Shown here one piece after another: positions 1 through 6,178 of a DNA stretch of 12,463 nucleotides. The notes under the pieces were generated by a model that was not told where the DNA came from, searched no databases, and saw only the letters and a program-made list of their open reading frames with translations. The DNA lies in NCBI GenBank assembly GCA_050249235.1, contig JBFWQW010000086.1, forward strand, positions 1-12,463. Reading direction: 5' to 3'. The stretch's first letter is position 1, and every line of letters starts with the position of its first letter. A program made the translations under genes and the position numbers. Source of the DNA: JAEKLB01 sp050249235. GTDB taxonomy: Bacteria; Actinomycetota; Acidimicrobiia; Acidimicrobiales; CADCSY01.

Positions 1-603
1 CAGGCGCTCGCCGACCGCTGGGCGGCGTTCGAGCACCTCGACGCCGGCACCCTGGGCCGCTCGGTCTGGGAGATGTACGTGGGCCGGGGGTTCGCGCTGC
101 CCGGCTCCCCCGGCGGGGCGTCCGCCTTCCTCGCCCAGCACGACTTCGTCCACGTCCTCGCCGACTACGGCACCAACCTCCCGGGCGAGTTCGAGGTCTT
201 CGCGCTGATCGGCCGGGCCGACCCGGACCCGAAGGGCTTCGCGTGGATCGCCACGCTCGTCGGCCTCTTCCAGACCGGCTACGTCGCCGATGCCGGCTTC
301 TTCTCGAGCGACCTCGCCGAGCGCCACCTCGACAGCCCCGGCATGCACGACCGCCTCGCCGACGCCCTGGCCCGGGGCATGGCGCTCTGCGACCGGTTGG
401 GCACCGACCTGCTCGAGCTCGACTTCCACGCCTGGGCCGACGAGCCCGTCGCCGTCGTCCGGGACCGGCTCGGCGTCCCCGGGAAGGCGGCCGCCGTCCG
501 CCCGCTCTCACCGGGCGTGTTCGACCGATCGGGCATGTCGAGGCGCCAGCAGGACGCCGCCGAGCTCGCAGCCGCCCGCCCGAAGGAGAAGGAGCGCTCA
601 TGA
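1..603 (+). CDS. Coq4-like protein, 5'-truncated by the window edge
   Basis: The reading frame is open from base 1, so the true start lies upstream; 200 residues are visible. The segment HDFVHVLADYGTNLPGE (visible residues 47-63) matches the Coq4 zinc-ligand pattern HDxxH(x)11E, with H47, D48, H51 and E63. It is followed by the family-like stretch VFALIGRADPD and a helix resembling VGLFQTGYV. In mitochondria and ubiquinone-making bacteria Coq4 takes part in coenzyme Q ring modification. Actinobacteria generally use menaquinone, so the substrate here is unknown and should not be assumed to be a ubiquinone precursor. The gene overlaps the next start by ATGA at 600-603, which indicates translational coupling with the two downstream genes. 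The family assignment is fairly secure; the function is open. Confidence 0.8.
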   Translation, partial: QALADRWAAFEHLDAGTLGRSVWEMYVGRGFALPGSPGGASAFLAQHDFVHVLADYGTNLPGEFEVFALIGRADPDPKGFAWIATLVGLFQTGYVADAGFFSSDLAERHLDSPGMHDRLADALARGMALCDRLGTDLLELDFHAWADEPVAVVRDRLGVPGKAAAVRPLSPGVFDRSGMSRRQQDAAELAAARPKEKERS

Positions 604-944
604 GGTTCTGCCAGAGCATCAGCGTCCGGTGCGACGACCCCGACGCGCTCGTCGCCCACATCATGGAGTGGGACGAGATGCAGGCCACGTCCGAGCTGAT
701 GGGCTACATCGGCACCAGGCTCCTCGGCGACCGCGACGACCCCGGGCACTACCTGATCGTCGCCGACTTCGCCGAGGTCGACGGCGACCTCACGCCAGCG
801 GAGGAGGCCGAGCGCAACAACCACCGGGAGGCCACCCAGCGGTGGGCCGAGAAGCTCCGCTCCATGCTGAGCAGCGAGCCGGGTTGGTCGCACTTCGACG
901 AGCTCTACCGGACCGGCCTGACCGGCAACCTCAGGACGGGCTGA
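600..944 (+). CDS. small ABM-like (dimeric alpha/beta barrel) protein
   Basis: 114 residues. The ATG at 600 overlaps the preceding stop (ATGA) and has a purine-rich AAGGAGAAGGAG tract just upstream, which fixes the start well inside a longer open frame that begins at 243. The protein opens with a beta-strand (MRFCQSISVR), has a helix around residues 15-30 and a second strand GHYLIVADF near 49-57, then a C-terminal helix with WAEKL, ending in WSHFDELYRTG. This order and size fit the ferredoxin-like alpha/beta barrel seen in antibiotic-biosynthesis monooxygenase-like and related small enzymes. No catalytic residue can be named with certainty. It sits between a Coq4-like and a flavin-fold protein in the same operon, which suggests a redox or small-molecule role. 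Confidence 0.7.
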   Translation: MRFCQSISVRCDDPDALVAHIMEWDEMQATSELMGYIGTRLLGDRDDPGHYLIVADFAEVDGDLTPAEEAERNNHREATQRWAEKLRSMLSSEPGWSHFDELYRTGLTGNLRTG

Positions 945-945
945 C

Positions 946-1572
946 ATGACCGACCGCTACCACGACGGCCAGCGGGCCCTCCAGGACCGCTTCGACACCC
1001 GCCGGCTGGCCGACCGGCTGGCCGAGTCGACGACCGACCGGATCTCCGACGCCCACCGTGGGTTCATCGAGGCCCGGGACATGTTCTTCCTCGCCACCGC
1101 CGACGAGCACGGCGCGCCCGAGTGCTCCTACAAGGGCGGTGAGCCCGGCTTCGTGCGGGTGATCGACCCCACGACCCTCGTGTTCCCCCACTACGACGGC
1201 AACGGCATGTTCCTCAGCACCGGGAACCTGGGCGTCAACCCGCAGCTCGGGATGCTCTTCGTCGACTTCGAGACCGGGACCCGCCTCCGCCTCGACGGCA
1301 CCGCCACCGTCGACCTCGACGACCCCCTCACCGCCACCTACCCGGGCGCCAAGCTCGTGGTGCGGGTCCGCCCCCGGGCCGTCTTCGCCAACTGCCGCCG
1401 CTACGTGCACCGCCAGCAGCTGGTGGAGCGGTCGACGTTCGTGCCGTCGGCGACCCACGTGGCCCCGGTCCCCGACTGGAAGGTCGACCCCTGGTTCGCC
1501 GGCACCCTGCCGGAGGGCGACCCCGCACGGGACCCGGAGAACCCGGTGGCACCCTCGATCCCGCAGTTCTGA
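946..1572 (+). CDS. pyridoxamine 5'-phosphate oxidase family (split-barrel flavin-fold) protein
   Basis: 208 residues, starting one base after the preceding stop, so it is the third gene of the operon. After a helical N-terminus comes the typical PNPOx-fold opening (residues about 36-60: AHRGFIEARDMFFLATADEHG followed by APECSYKGG), in which a strand senses the cofactor and is followed by a small loop. The strands VRVIDPTTLVFP and LGMLFVDFETGTRLRLDGTA (about 73-124) complete the split barrel. Family members bind FMN, F420 or sometimes heme; the sequence alone does not say which. The C-terminal tail (FAGTLPEGD to PQF) is proline-rich. It is probably an oxidoreductase or flavin-binding protein rather than the vitamin B6 enzyme itself. 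It ends three bases before a strong hairpin. Confidence 0.82.
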   Translation: MTDRYHDGQRALQDRFDTRRLADRLAESTTDRISDAHRGFIEARDMFFLATADEHGAPECSYKGGEPGFVRVIDPTTLVFPHYDGNGMFLSTGNLGVNPQLGMLFVDFETGTRLRLDGTATVDLDDPLTATYPGAKLVVRVRPRAVFANCRRYVHRQQLVERSTFVPSATHVAPVPDWKVDPWFAGTLPEGDPARDPENPVAPSIPQF

Positions 1573-1574
1573 CC

Positions 1575-1608
1575 CCGGAGGAGGCGTCCGGGCGGGCGCC
1601 TCCTCCGG
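1575..1608. terminator. bidirectional hairpin terminator between convergent genes
   Basis: A perfect 12-bp inverted repeat, CCGGAGGAGGCG at 1575-1586 pairing with CGCCTCCTCCGG at 1597-1608, encloses a 10-base loop. It fills the 48-bp gap between the stop of the PNPOx-fold gene (+) and the stop of the substrate-binding protein gene (-). There is no long T tract on either side, only a short pyrimidine stretch near 1614-1620. It is placed to serve both genes. Confidence 0.65.
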
Positions 1609-1620
1609 CGTCAACTCCTT

Positions 1621-3189
1621 CTACTTCTTCACGAAGACCTTCTGGATGTCGAGGGTCCGGCTCGAGCGCCCGTCGTAGAGCTCGATGCCGCCGAGGCGGC
1701 CCTCGTTGTACGTGTAGCCGGAGGTGCCCCAGACGCCGAGGAGGTGCAGGGCGTTCTCCATCAGGTTCTCCGAGAGCTTGTGCCAGAGCTCGACGCCCTC
1801 GGCCGACGTCTCGTCGATGCCCTGCAGCCGCCGGGCCATGCCGGTGAGCTCGGGATCGTCCCAGTTGCAGACGTTGCCGAAGCTTCCGGGCACGAGGAGG
1901 CGGGTCACCTTCTGGATGCCGGACCGGGGAAGGGGCGCCACGAAGATAGGGGCGCCCGTGGCGTTCGGGAAGAAATCGGTGACGTTGGCCAGCGCCTTCA
2001 GCGTGACCTTCACGCCGATCCTGGCCAGCTGGGCCTGCATCACCTCGGTCGCGATCTGGCCGTCGCCCGGCTGGAAGAACATGTCGAAGGCCAGGTTCGG
2101 CACGCCCGCCTCGGCCAGGAGCTCCTTGGCCTTGTCCGGGTCGTACTCGTAGTAGCCCTTCAGGTCCTCGTTGTAGAACGGCGAGACCGAGCTGTGGAAG
2201 CCGGCCATCTCCTCGCCCTTGCCGTCGTAGGCGGCGACGTTGATCTCGTCCTTGTCGATCCCGTAGTTGATGGCCTGGCGGACCTTCAGGTTGTCGAACG
2301 GCGGCTTGCTCTTGCACCAGAAGCCGAGGAGGTTGATGTCGTTCGACGGCTCGTTCTCGATCGCGTAGCCGGGCACCTGCTGCAGCTCGCGAGCCTGGAC
2401 CGCGTTCAACGAGGCGAAGTCGATGGTGGACGAGCGGACCGCGTTGGTCAGGGCCTGGGCGGTGACGTTCACGTACTCGATGCCGGCGATCTTGATGGCG
2501 TCGGCGTTCCAGTAGTCCGGGTTCTTCTCGAACCTCGTCGCCACCCCCGGCTGGTACGAGACCAGCTTGAACGGGCCGGCCCCGACCGGCGTCTTGTTGA
2601 AGTCCACCCCGGCCCTGACCGCGGTGGGCGACACCGGCGACGTCTCGGCCAGGCGCAGGAGCCGGAAGAAGGCGCCGGCGATGGGCTGCTTGAGCTTGAC
2701 CGTCAGTACCAGCGGGCTCGTCACCGTCAGGGACTCGATCTCGCGGAACTCGGCCTCGAGTCCGCCGGCCTTCGACTGCTGCAGCGCCCGCTCCCACGAG
2801 AACTTGAGCGCCTCGGCGTCGAGAGGGGTGTCGTCGGTGAACGTCAGGCCGTCCCGGAGCTCGACCGTCAACGTGCTCGAGTCGACGATCGTCACCTCCT
2901 CTGCCAGGTCGGGCTCGGCCTCCCCCTCGGGGGTCATCCGGTACAGGGTCCCGTAGAGGAACTCGTGCGTCGTCGAGAGCAGGACGTCGACCGAGATCGG
3001 GTCGAACTGACCGGACTGCGGCAGCGTGAGGTCGGCACCGAGCCGGAGGACGCCCGCCGGGTCGATGTCCGCGGCGGCATCGACGGCGCCGTCGTCGGTG
3101 TCGTCGTCGTCACCGCCGCACGCGGCGGCCACGAGGGCCAACGCCAGCAGCGCCGCGATGCCGGTGCGAAGTCTCGACCACTTGTGCAC
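1621..3189 (-). CDS. ABC transporter substrate-binding lipoprotein, peptide/nickel type (SBP_bac_5)
   Basis: 522 residues from a GTG at 3189; an ATG at 3213 would add eight residues. GTG is preferred because GGGGGA lies six bases upstream and it gives a compact signal peptide (HKWSRLRTG, then a hydrophobic run ending LVAAAC). The ATG lacks a purine-rich site. The lipobox cysteine is residue 24, followed by an Asp-rich linker. The mature part has family 5 hallmarks: VLRLGADLTLPQSGQFDP near the N-terminus, the LTFTDDTPLDAEALKFSWER block near residues 112-132, and GAGPFKLVSYQPG with FEKNPDYWN further on. Such lipoproteins capture oligopeptides or other small ligands outside the membrane for an ABC importer. 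No permease or ATPase gene is adjacent, so this is an orphan or the importer lies elsewhere. The ligand cannot be read from sequence. Confidence 0.9.
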   Translation of the reverse strand: MHKWSRLRTGIAALLALALVAAACGGDDDDTDDGAVDAAADIDPAGVLRLGADLTLPQSGQFDPISVDVLLSTTHEFLYGTLYRMTPEGEAEPDLAEEVTIVDSSTLTVELRDGLTFTDDTPLDAEALKFSWERALQQSKAGGLEAEFREIESLTVTSPLVLTVKLKQPIAGAFFRLLRLAETSPVSPTAVRAGVDFNKTPVGAGPFKLVSYQPGVATRFEKNPDYWNADAIKIAGIEYVNVTAQALTNAVRSSTIDFASLNAVQARELQQVPGYAIENEPSNDINLLGFWCKSKPPFDNLKVRQAINYGIDKDEINVAAYDGKGEEMAGFHSSVSPFYNEDLKGYYEYDPDKAKELLAEAGVPNLAFDMFFQPGDGQIATEVMQAQLARIGVKVTLKALANVTDFFPNATGAPIFVAPLPRSGIQKVTRLLVPGSFGNVCNWDDPELTGMARRLQGIDETSAEGVELWHKLSENLMENALHLLGVWGTSGYTYNEGRLGGIELYDGRSSRTLDIQKVFVKK

Positions 3190-3194
3190 GTTGT

Positions 3195-3200
3195 TCCCCC
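3195..3200 (-). promoter_or_regulatory. Shine-Dalgarno-like GGGGGA that decides the GTG start
   Basis: On the minus strand GGGGGA is followed by five more bases and then GTG at 3189. It supports the shorter start of the substrate-binding protein over the in-frame ATG at 3213, which has no comparable purine tract upstream. Confidence 0.5.
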
Positions 3201-3255
3201 AGACGTTGTCCATCGCAGGTGCGACGTCGAAGACGCTCCCTGCCGAATCGGCTCG

Positions 3256-3261
3256 ACCATA
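3256..3261 (-). promoter_or_regulatory. possible -10 element for the substrate-binding protein gene
   Basis: TATGGT on the minus strand fits the actinobacterial TANNNT -10 pattern. It is part of one of the few A/T-rich spots in this spacer and lies about 45 bases before the alternative ATG. No well-spaced -35 hexamer was found, so this is weak. Confidence 0.22.
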
Positions 3262-3354
3262 AGGACGGCGACGGCGACGGCCGGACCAAGTGGGGAGCGA
3301 CGGAGCGCCGCAACGGACGATGCGCCCGACGCCACGGCCGACCGTTCGCGCCGG

Positions 3355-3392
3355 CGGCCGGCGGGCCCGATAGGGCGCCAACCCGCCGGCCG
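3355..3392. repeat. 11-bp inverted repeat in the divergent spacer
   Basis: CGGCCGGCGGG at 3355-3365 pairs perfectly with CCCGCCGGCCG at 3382-3392 around a 16-base loop. It could be an operator or RNA hairpin, but the arms are pure G+C and may be fortuitous. Confidence 0.3.
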
Positions 3393-3732
3393 GCGCCCCC
3401 CTGACCAGCGCTTCTGCTCCTCCCGGGCCGGCGGCCCGGTCCCGGGCGACGGCTCGGGCGTGCTGGGCAGGACCCGGTCGTCGCCGGTGCCTGGACGCGC
3501 GGGAGCTCGACCGTCGGCCGAAGACGACGACGTCGCACCGCGGCGCGTTCGGCGGCGGCCACGACTGCCGGCCGCGAGCACCACGGCCCGGTGCGCTCCC
3601 CTGTCCGGACGAACCGTCGGATGGGCCCGAGCGACGGGTGGCGCGACCCACGACGACATTGCAGGCCTGGCATCCTCGACCGTCGTGGGGGCACGGTGCT
3701 CGCGGCGGGACCGGTGGACGCGCATCCGTTCC

Positions 3733-4575
3733 ATGCGGACGCTCGCTGCAGCGCTGGCCATGGCGCTGCTCGTCACGAGCTGCGGTGGCACAGAGCCGGC
3801 CGAACGGGACCTCGCGGCCGACGCGCCGCCGCCTCTCGATCCCGGCGACTACTCGCTGTGGATGAGCGCGTCGACCGCACCCCCGGACACGGAGCTCGTC
3901 GCCGTCCTGGTGAATCAGGGTGACGGCGCCGACACCTTCGGGATCCTGGCCGAGGTGCAGAGATGGGAAGGCGGTCGCTGGCGGACACACCGCCAACTGG
4001 CGATGTGCATGGACCACTGGCACTGCACCGCCGAGCCGGTGGAGCGGGTCACCGACCTCCCGGCCATCGGGTTGAGCCCCAGCGCCGGCGGATCCGGACC
4101 CATCGAGCGGTTCCGCACCAGCGGCCTCGACGACGGCTGGTACCGGATCTCCCACACCTCGAACGAGGGGTCGGTCGCGGCCGGTCTGCTGCAGGTCATG
4201 TCCGGCGCCCCCCGGCCGGCGCCACTGGCTCCGACCGACGTCCCGTCCCTCTCGGTCGCTCCCCCACTCCTGGCCGGCGCCCCGTCCACCCTGCAGCTGT
4301 TCCCGCTGGTGCCCCCGACCGACGGACAGCTCACGGGCGCTGATCTCGCGGCGGCGGTGTCCGGGCTCGCCGGCGCGATGGCGCTCCAGCGATGGACCGG
4401 ACTGGACTGGCAGACGACCGACTCGGTCGACGTCCGCACCGACGGCTCCGACAGGCTGACGCGCCTCGTCACCGTGCCGTCCCTCGCCGACGGCGAGTAC
4501 CGGCTGATCCACGGAGAGGGCGACCGCCAGCTGATCGGGCGGTTCTGGGTCGATTCCACCGCGACCCGCGAGTAG
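3733..4575 (+). CDS. predicted lipoprotein with a duplicated beta-rich module, function unknown
   Basis: 280 residues from ATG 3733. This start is chosen because it places a short lipoprotein signal (MRTLAAALAMALLVTSC) at the N-terminus, with Cys17 as the lipidation site; the upstream frame is open but unrelated. No clear Shine-Dalgarno precedes it. The mature protein holds two related segments. RWEGGRW (77-83) is echoed by RWTGLDW (220-226), and DGWYRISH (134-141) by DGEYRLIH (253-260), each followed by a strand ending in GLLQV or GRFWV. They read as two immunoglobulin-like or jelly-roll beta modules joined by a Pro-rich linker (about 158-185). The first module carries an insert with two cysteines (C92, C98) flanking DHWH. 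It is probably anchored on the outer face of the membrane. No known family was recognised. Confidence 0.75.
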   Translation: MRTLAAALAMALLVTSCGGTEPAERDLAADAPPPLDPGDYSLWMSASTAPPDTELVAVLVNQGDGADTFGILAEVQRWEGGRWRTHRQLAMCMDHWHCTAEPVERVTDLPAIGLSPSAGGSGPIERFRTSGLDDGWYRISHTSNEGSVAAGLLQVMSGAPRPAPLAPTDVPSLSVAPPLLAGAPSTLQLFPLVPPTDGQLTGADLAAAVSGLAGAMALQRWTGLDWQTTDSVDVRTDGSDRLTRLVTVPSLADGEYRLIHGEGDRQLIGRFWVDSTATRE

Positions 4576-4930
4576 GCGAGGACACGCGCGGCCGAGGCCC
4601 GGCCGGTGTCGGATGCCCGACGCCCCGGACCTCGACCGAACACCCGGTTCGTCGCCGCGAACCCGTGGAAGGCCGCCGTGCCGTGGAACGACGATTGCGC
4701 CCGGAACCCGGCCGTCGCCCCGACGGCCGGGGGACGGCGTCGAGCCATGGCGGCCCGCGTGCCGTCCACCGTCCCCGCTGGCGAAGCGCTGGCCGTCGGC
4801 GACTCCGTCGCGAGGTCGCCCGTGCGTTGCGGAGCCGGCCGGGGCCTACCGGGCTCGTGTCGGTTTCGCCATGGACGTGGCGCCGGTGCCGGCGTACGTT
4901 CGGGTCACCGCGAGGTTCGAGGAGACCGCC
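4576..4930 (+). other. spacer of 355 bp, no gene seen
   Basis: No convincing coding signal on either strand. It contains a hairpin at 4605-4624 just after the lipoprotein gene. The cupin frame is open back to 4613 with an in-frame ATG at 4871, but that extension is low-complexity and lacks a ribosome site, so it was not taken as coding. Confidence 0.5.
4605..4624 (+). terminator. possible hairpin terminator of the lipoprotein gene
   Basis: An 8-bp stem including one G-T wobble (GGTGTCGG with CCGACGCC) closes a 4-base ATGC loop, 29 bases after the lipoprotein stop codon. No T tract follows. Confidence 0.35.
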
Positions 4931-5305
4931 ATGCCGAAGGCATCCAAGTCCACCGCCTCAGAGACAGTCGAGCTCGAGGGCTACGAGGGCCACGTGGAGA
5001 ACTTCGAGGGCGGCTACACGGTCGCCTTCGAGCGCTACACCGCCGACGCCGACCTGACCCCGTTCTTCGCCGGCCTCCCCGACGATCAGTGTCAAGCCGC
5101 GCACTGGGGCTACGTGATCACCGGGAAGGTCACCTTCATGTCGGCGGCCGGGGAGGAGACCTTCGAGAGCGGTGACGCCTACTTCGTCGGCCCCGGACAC
5201 ACGCCGAGGCTGTACGCCGGCACCGAGCTGGTCGAGTTCAGCCCCACGAAGGAGCTCCAGGAGACGCTGACCGTCGTGGCCCGCAACATGGAAGCCGCCG
5301 GCTGA
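4931..5305 (+). CDS. single-domain cupin protein
   Basis: 124 residues from ATG 4931. The start is supported by GAGGAG six bases upstream. The core has the two cupin motifs. The first is the AAHWGYVITGKVTFM segment near residues 56-70, with His58. The second is GDAYFVGPGHTPRLYAG, residues 81-97, with His90, followed by ELVEFSPT. The usual second His/Glu set of motif 1 is partly replaced (HWGY), as in many small cupins whose metal dependence is unknown. Roles for this type include ligand binding, dioxygenase or isomerase activity and sensing. The neighbours do not suggest one. It appears to be transcribed alone, with a hairpin overlapping its stop codon. Confidence 0.85.
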   Translation: MPKASKSTASETVELEGYEGHVENFEGGYTVAFERYTADADLTPFFAGLPDDQCQAAHWGYVITGKVTFMSAAGEETFESGDAYFVGPGHTPRLYAGTELVEFSPTKELQETLTVVARNMEAAG

Positions 5306-5313
5306 GCCGGCGG
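5295..5313 (+). terminator. hairpin with the cupin stop codon in its loop
   Basis: CCGCCGGC at 5295-5302 and GCCGGCGG at 5306-5313 form a perfect 8-bp stem whose three-base loop is the TGA stop of the cupin gene. It may end transcription or stabilise the 3' end. No T tract follows, so a terminator role is tentative. Confidence 0.4.
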
Positions 5314-5644
5314 GTGCCGCGGGTCTCCCTCGGCTGATCCGGGCTTGCCCAGGGCGTTCGGCGCCGGGGCTCCCGCCGCGATCCCTGTGAGCCAAGGGCC
5401 CGAAGGGTCGCGCCGGCCAGCTCCCGACGAGCGCCGGCCCTCACCGCCGAAGGGTTGGAGCTCGCAGGACCGGGGCTGGCGACGGTGGCCTCACCGCCGC
5501 GACCGCCGGGACTCCTTGCATCTGGGATTCGTCGCATCGCCCCGGCATCGGCGCTCAAGTCGGACGGATCCCGTGCCGATAGGCGATCGGGTTCTGGGCC
5601 ACGCGCGGCGTCGCGGCCCTTCGGGCGGAACAAGGAGCGGCACC
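5306..5644 (+). other. hairpin-rich spacer or 5' leader, no gene seen
   Basis: 339 bp upstream of the 5645 gene. It contains several local stems: 5378-5386 with 5404-5411 (eight pairs, one bulged T), GCCGGC at 5412-5417 with GCCGGC at 5433-5438, and CGGTG/CACCG in the segment near 5484-5500. No known riboswitch class was recognised. If the promoter lies early in the spacer, the transcript would carry a long structured leader; otherwise these are chance stems in G+C-rich DNA. Confidence 0.35.
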
Positions 5645-6154
5645 GTGCTGGAACTGGCATTGACGAAGTTGGCCTCCCTCGGGTTGGCATCCAAGCTCGC
5701 CGTCGCCACGGCGGCCGTCGCCGTCGCCGGGACCACCGCCGCTGCGACCTTGCCCGACGAGCCGGTGGACAAGCCGCCCGTGGTGCAGACGGCCGAGGAG
5801 CCGGAGGACGCCGAGGAGGCGGAGGACGCCGCCGAGACCACTGAGGCCGACACCGAGACCGAGGGCGACACCGAGACCGAGGGCGACACCGGCTTGGCCA
5901 ACCATGGTGCCGTCGTCAGCGAGGCCGCCAGGAACCACGAGTTCGACGAGATCTGCGGCAACCACGGTGCCTATGTCTCGGCCATCGCACGGGGGGAGGC
6001 GGGCTGCGACGCCATGCTCGATGAGGAGTCTCCGGCAGGTGCATCGCTCGACGCGCCGACCGGGACCAACGACGCCACGGCCACGTGGCCGCGGGGCACG
6101 GCGAAGGCCAAGGCGAACGGCCGGGGTCCGGGCAGGGCCGGCAAGGCCCCCTGA
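5645..6154 (+). CDS. membrane-anchored or secreted protein with acidic linker and paired NHGA motifs
   Basis: 169 residues from GTG 5645, chosen because AAGGAG lies seven bases upstream and a hydrophobic N-terminal segment (about residues 8-36, ending AGTTAAATLP) follows directly. This segment is either a signal peptide or a single membrane anchor. Residues 50-82 are an Asp/Glu/Thr-rich linker containing a perfect duplicated ETEGDT unit. Then come two copies of an NHGAxVSxxAR motif, at 86-96 and 106-116; the second is flanked by cysteines 104 and 121, which could form a disulphide outside the cell. The tail is basic, ending in a Lys/Gly/Arg-rich stretch. The family could not be named. The gene converges on the acetyltransferase gene with only 24 bp between stops. 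Confidence 0.72.
   Translation: MLELALTKLASLGLASKLAVATAAVAVAGTTAAATLPDEPVDKPPVVQTAEEPEDAEEAEDAAETTEADTETEGDTETEGDTGLANHGAVVSEAARNHEFDEICGNHGAYVSAIARGEAGCDAMLDEESPAGASLDAPTGTNDATATWPRGTAKAKANGRGPGRAGKAP
5849..5890 (+). repeat. in-frame tandem repeat, 18-bp unit
   Basis: Two perfect copies of an 18-bp unit (5849-5866 and 5867-5884), beginning GACACCGAGACC, are followed by a partial third copy (GACACC). The unit encodes DTETEG in the acidic linker of the surrounding gene. Such repeats can change copy number by slippage, altering linker length without a frameshift. Confidence 0.85.
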
Positions 6155-6178
6155 GCACCGCCCGGTCCAGGACGTGCG

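Larger units (their letters stand above)
3214..3732. other. divergent intergenic region, about 520 bp, no gene seen
   Basis: This region separates two divergent lipoprotein genes. Open frames crossing it are Arg/Pro-rich and resemble no family, as expected of chance frames in very G+C-rich DNA. It holds a possible -10 element for the substrate-binding gene and two strong inverted repeats: an 11-bp stem 3355-3365/3382-3392 with a 16-base loop, and a 7-bp stem 3423-3429/3433-3439 with a 3-base loop. Both could be chance in this composition. Promoters for both flanking genes must lie here. Confidence 0.6.

Noticed and set aside
3214..3732. A small Arg-rich protein gene in the divergent spacer
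   Set aside because: The frames lack ribosome sites and any recognisable fold, and are what random G+C-rich DNA gives.
1621..4512. A very long minus-strand open frame (963 codons) and a similarly long plus-strand frame (1744-4575), suggesting giant or overlapping genes
   Set aside because: Both arise from G+C-rich codon structure. Only the segments 1621-3189 (-) and 3733-4575 (+) carry signal peptides and family-like sequence; the rest is antisense or spacer.
5306..5644. A known riboswitch (c-di-AMP, cobalamin or c-di-GMP class) upstream of the 5645 gene
   Set aside because: Local stems exist, but I could not match the conserved core of any of these classes.
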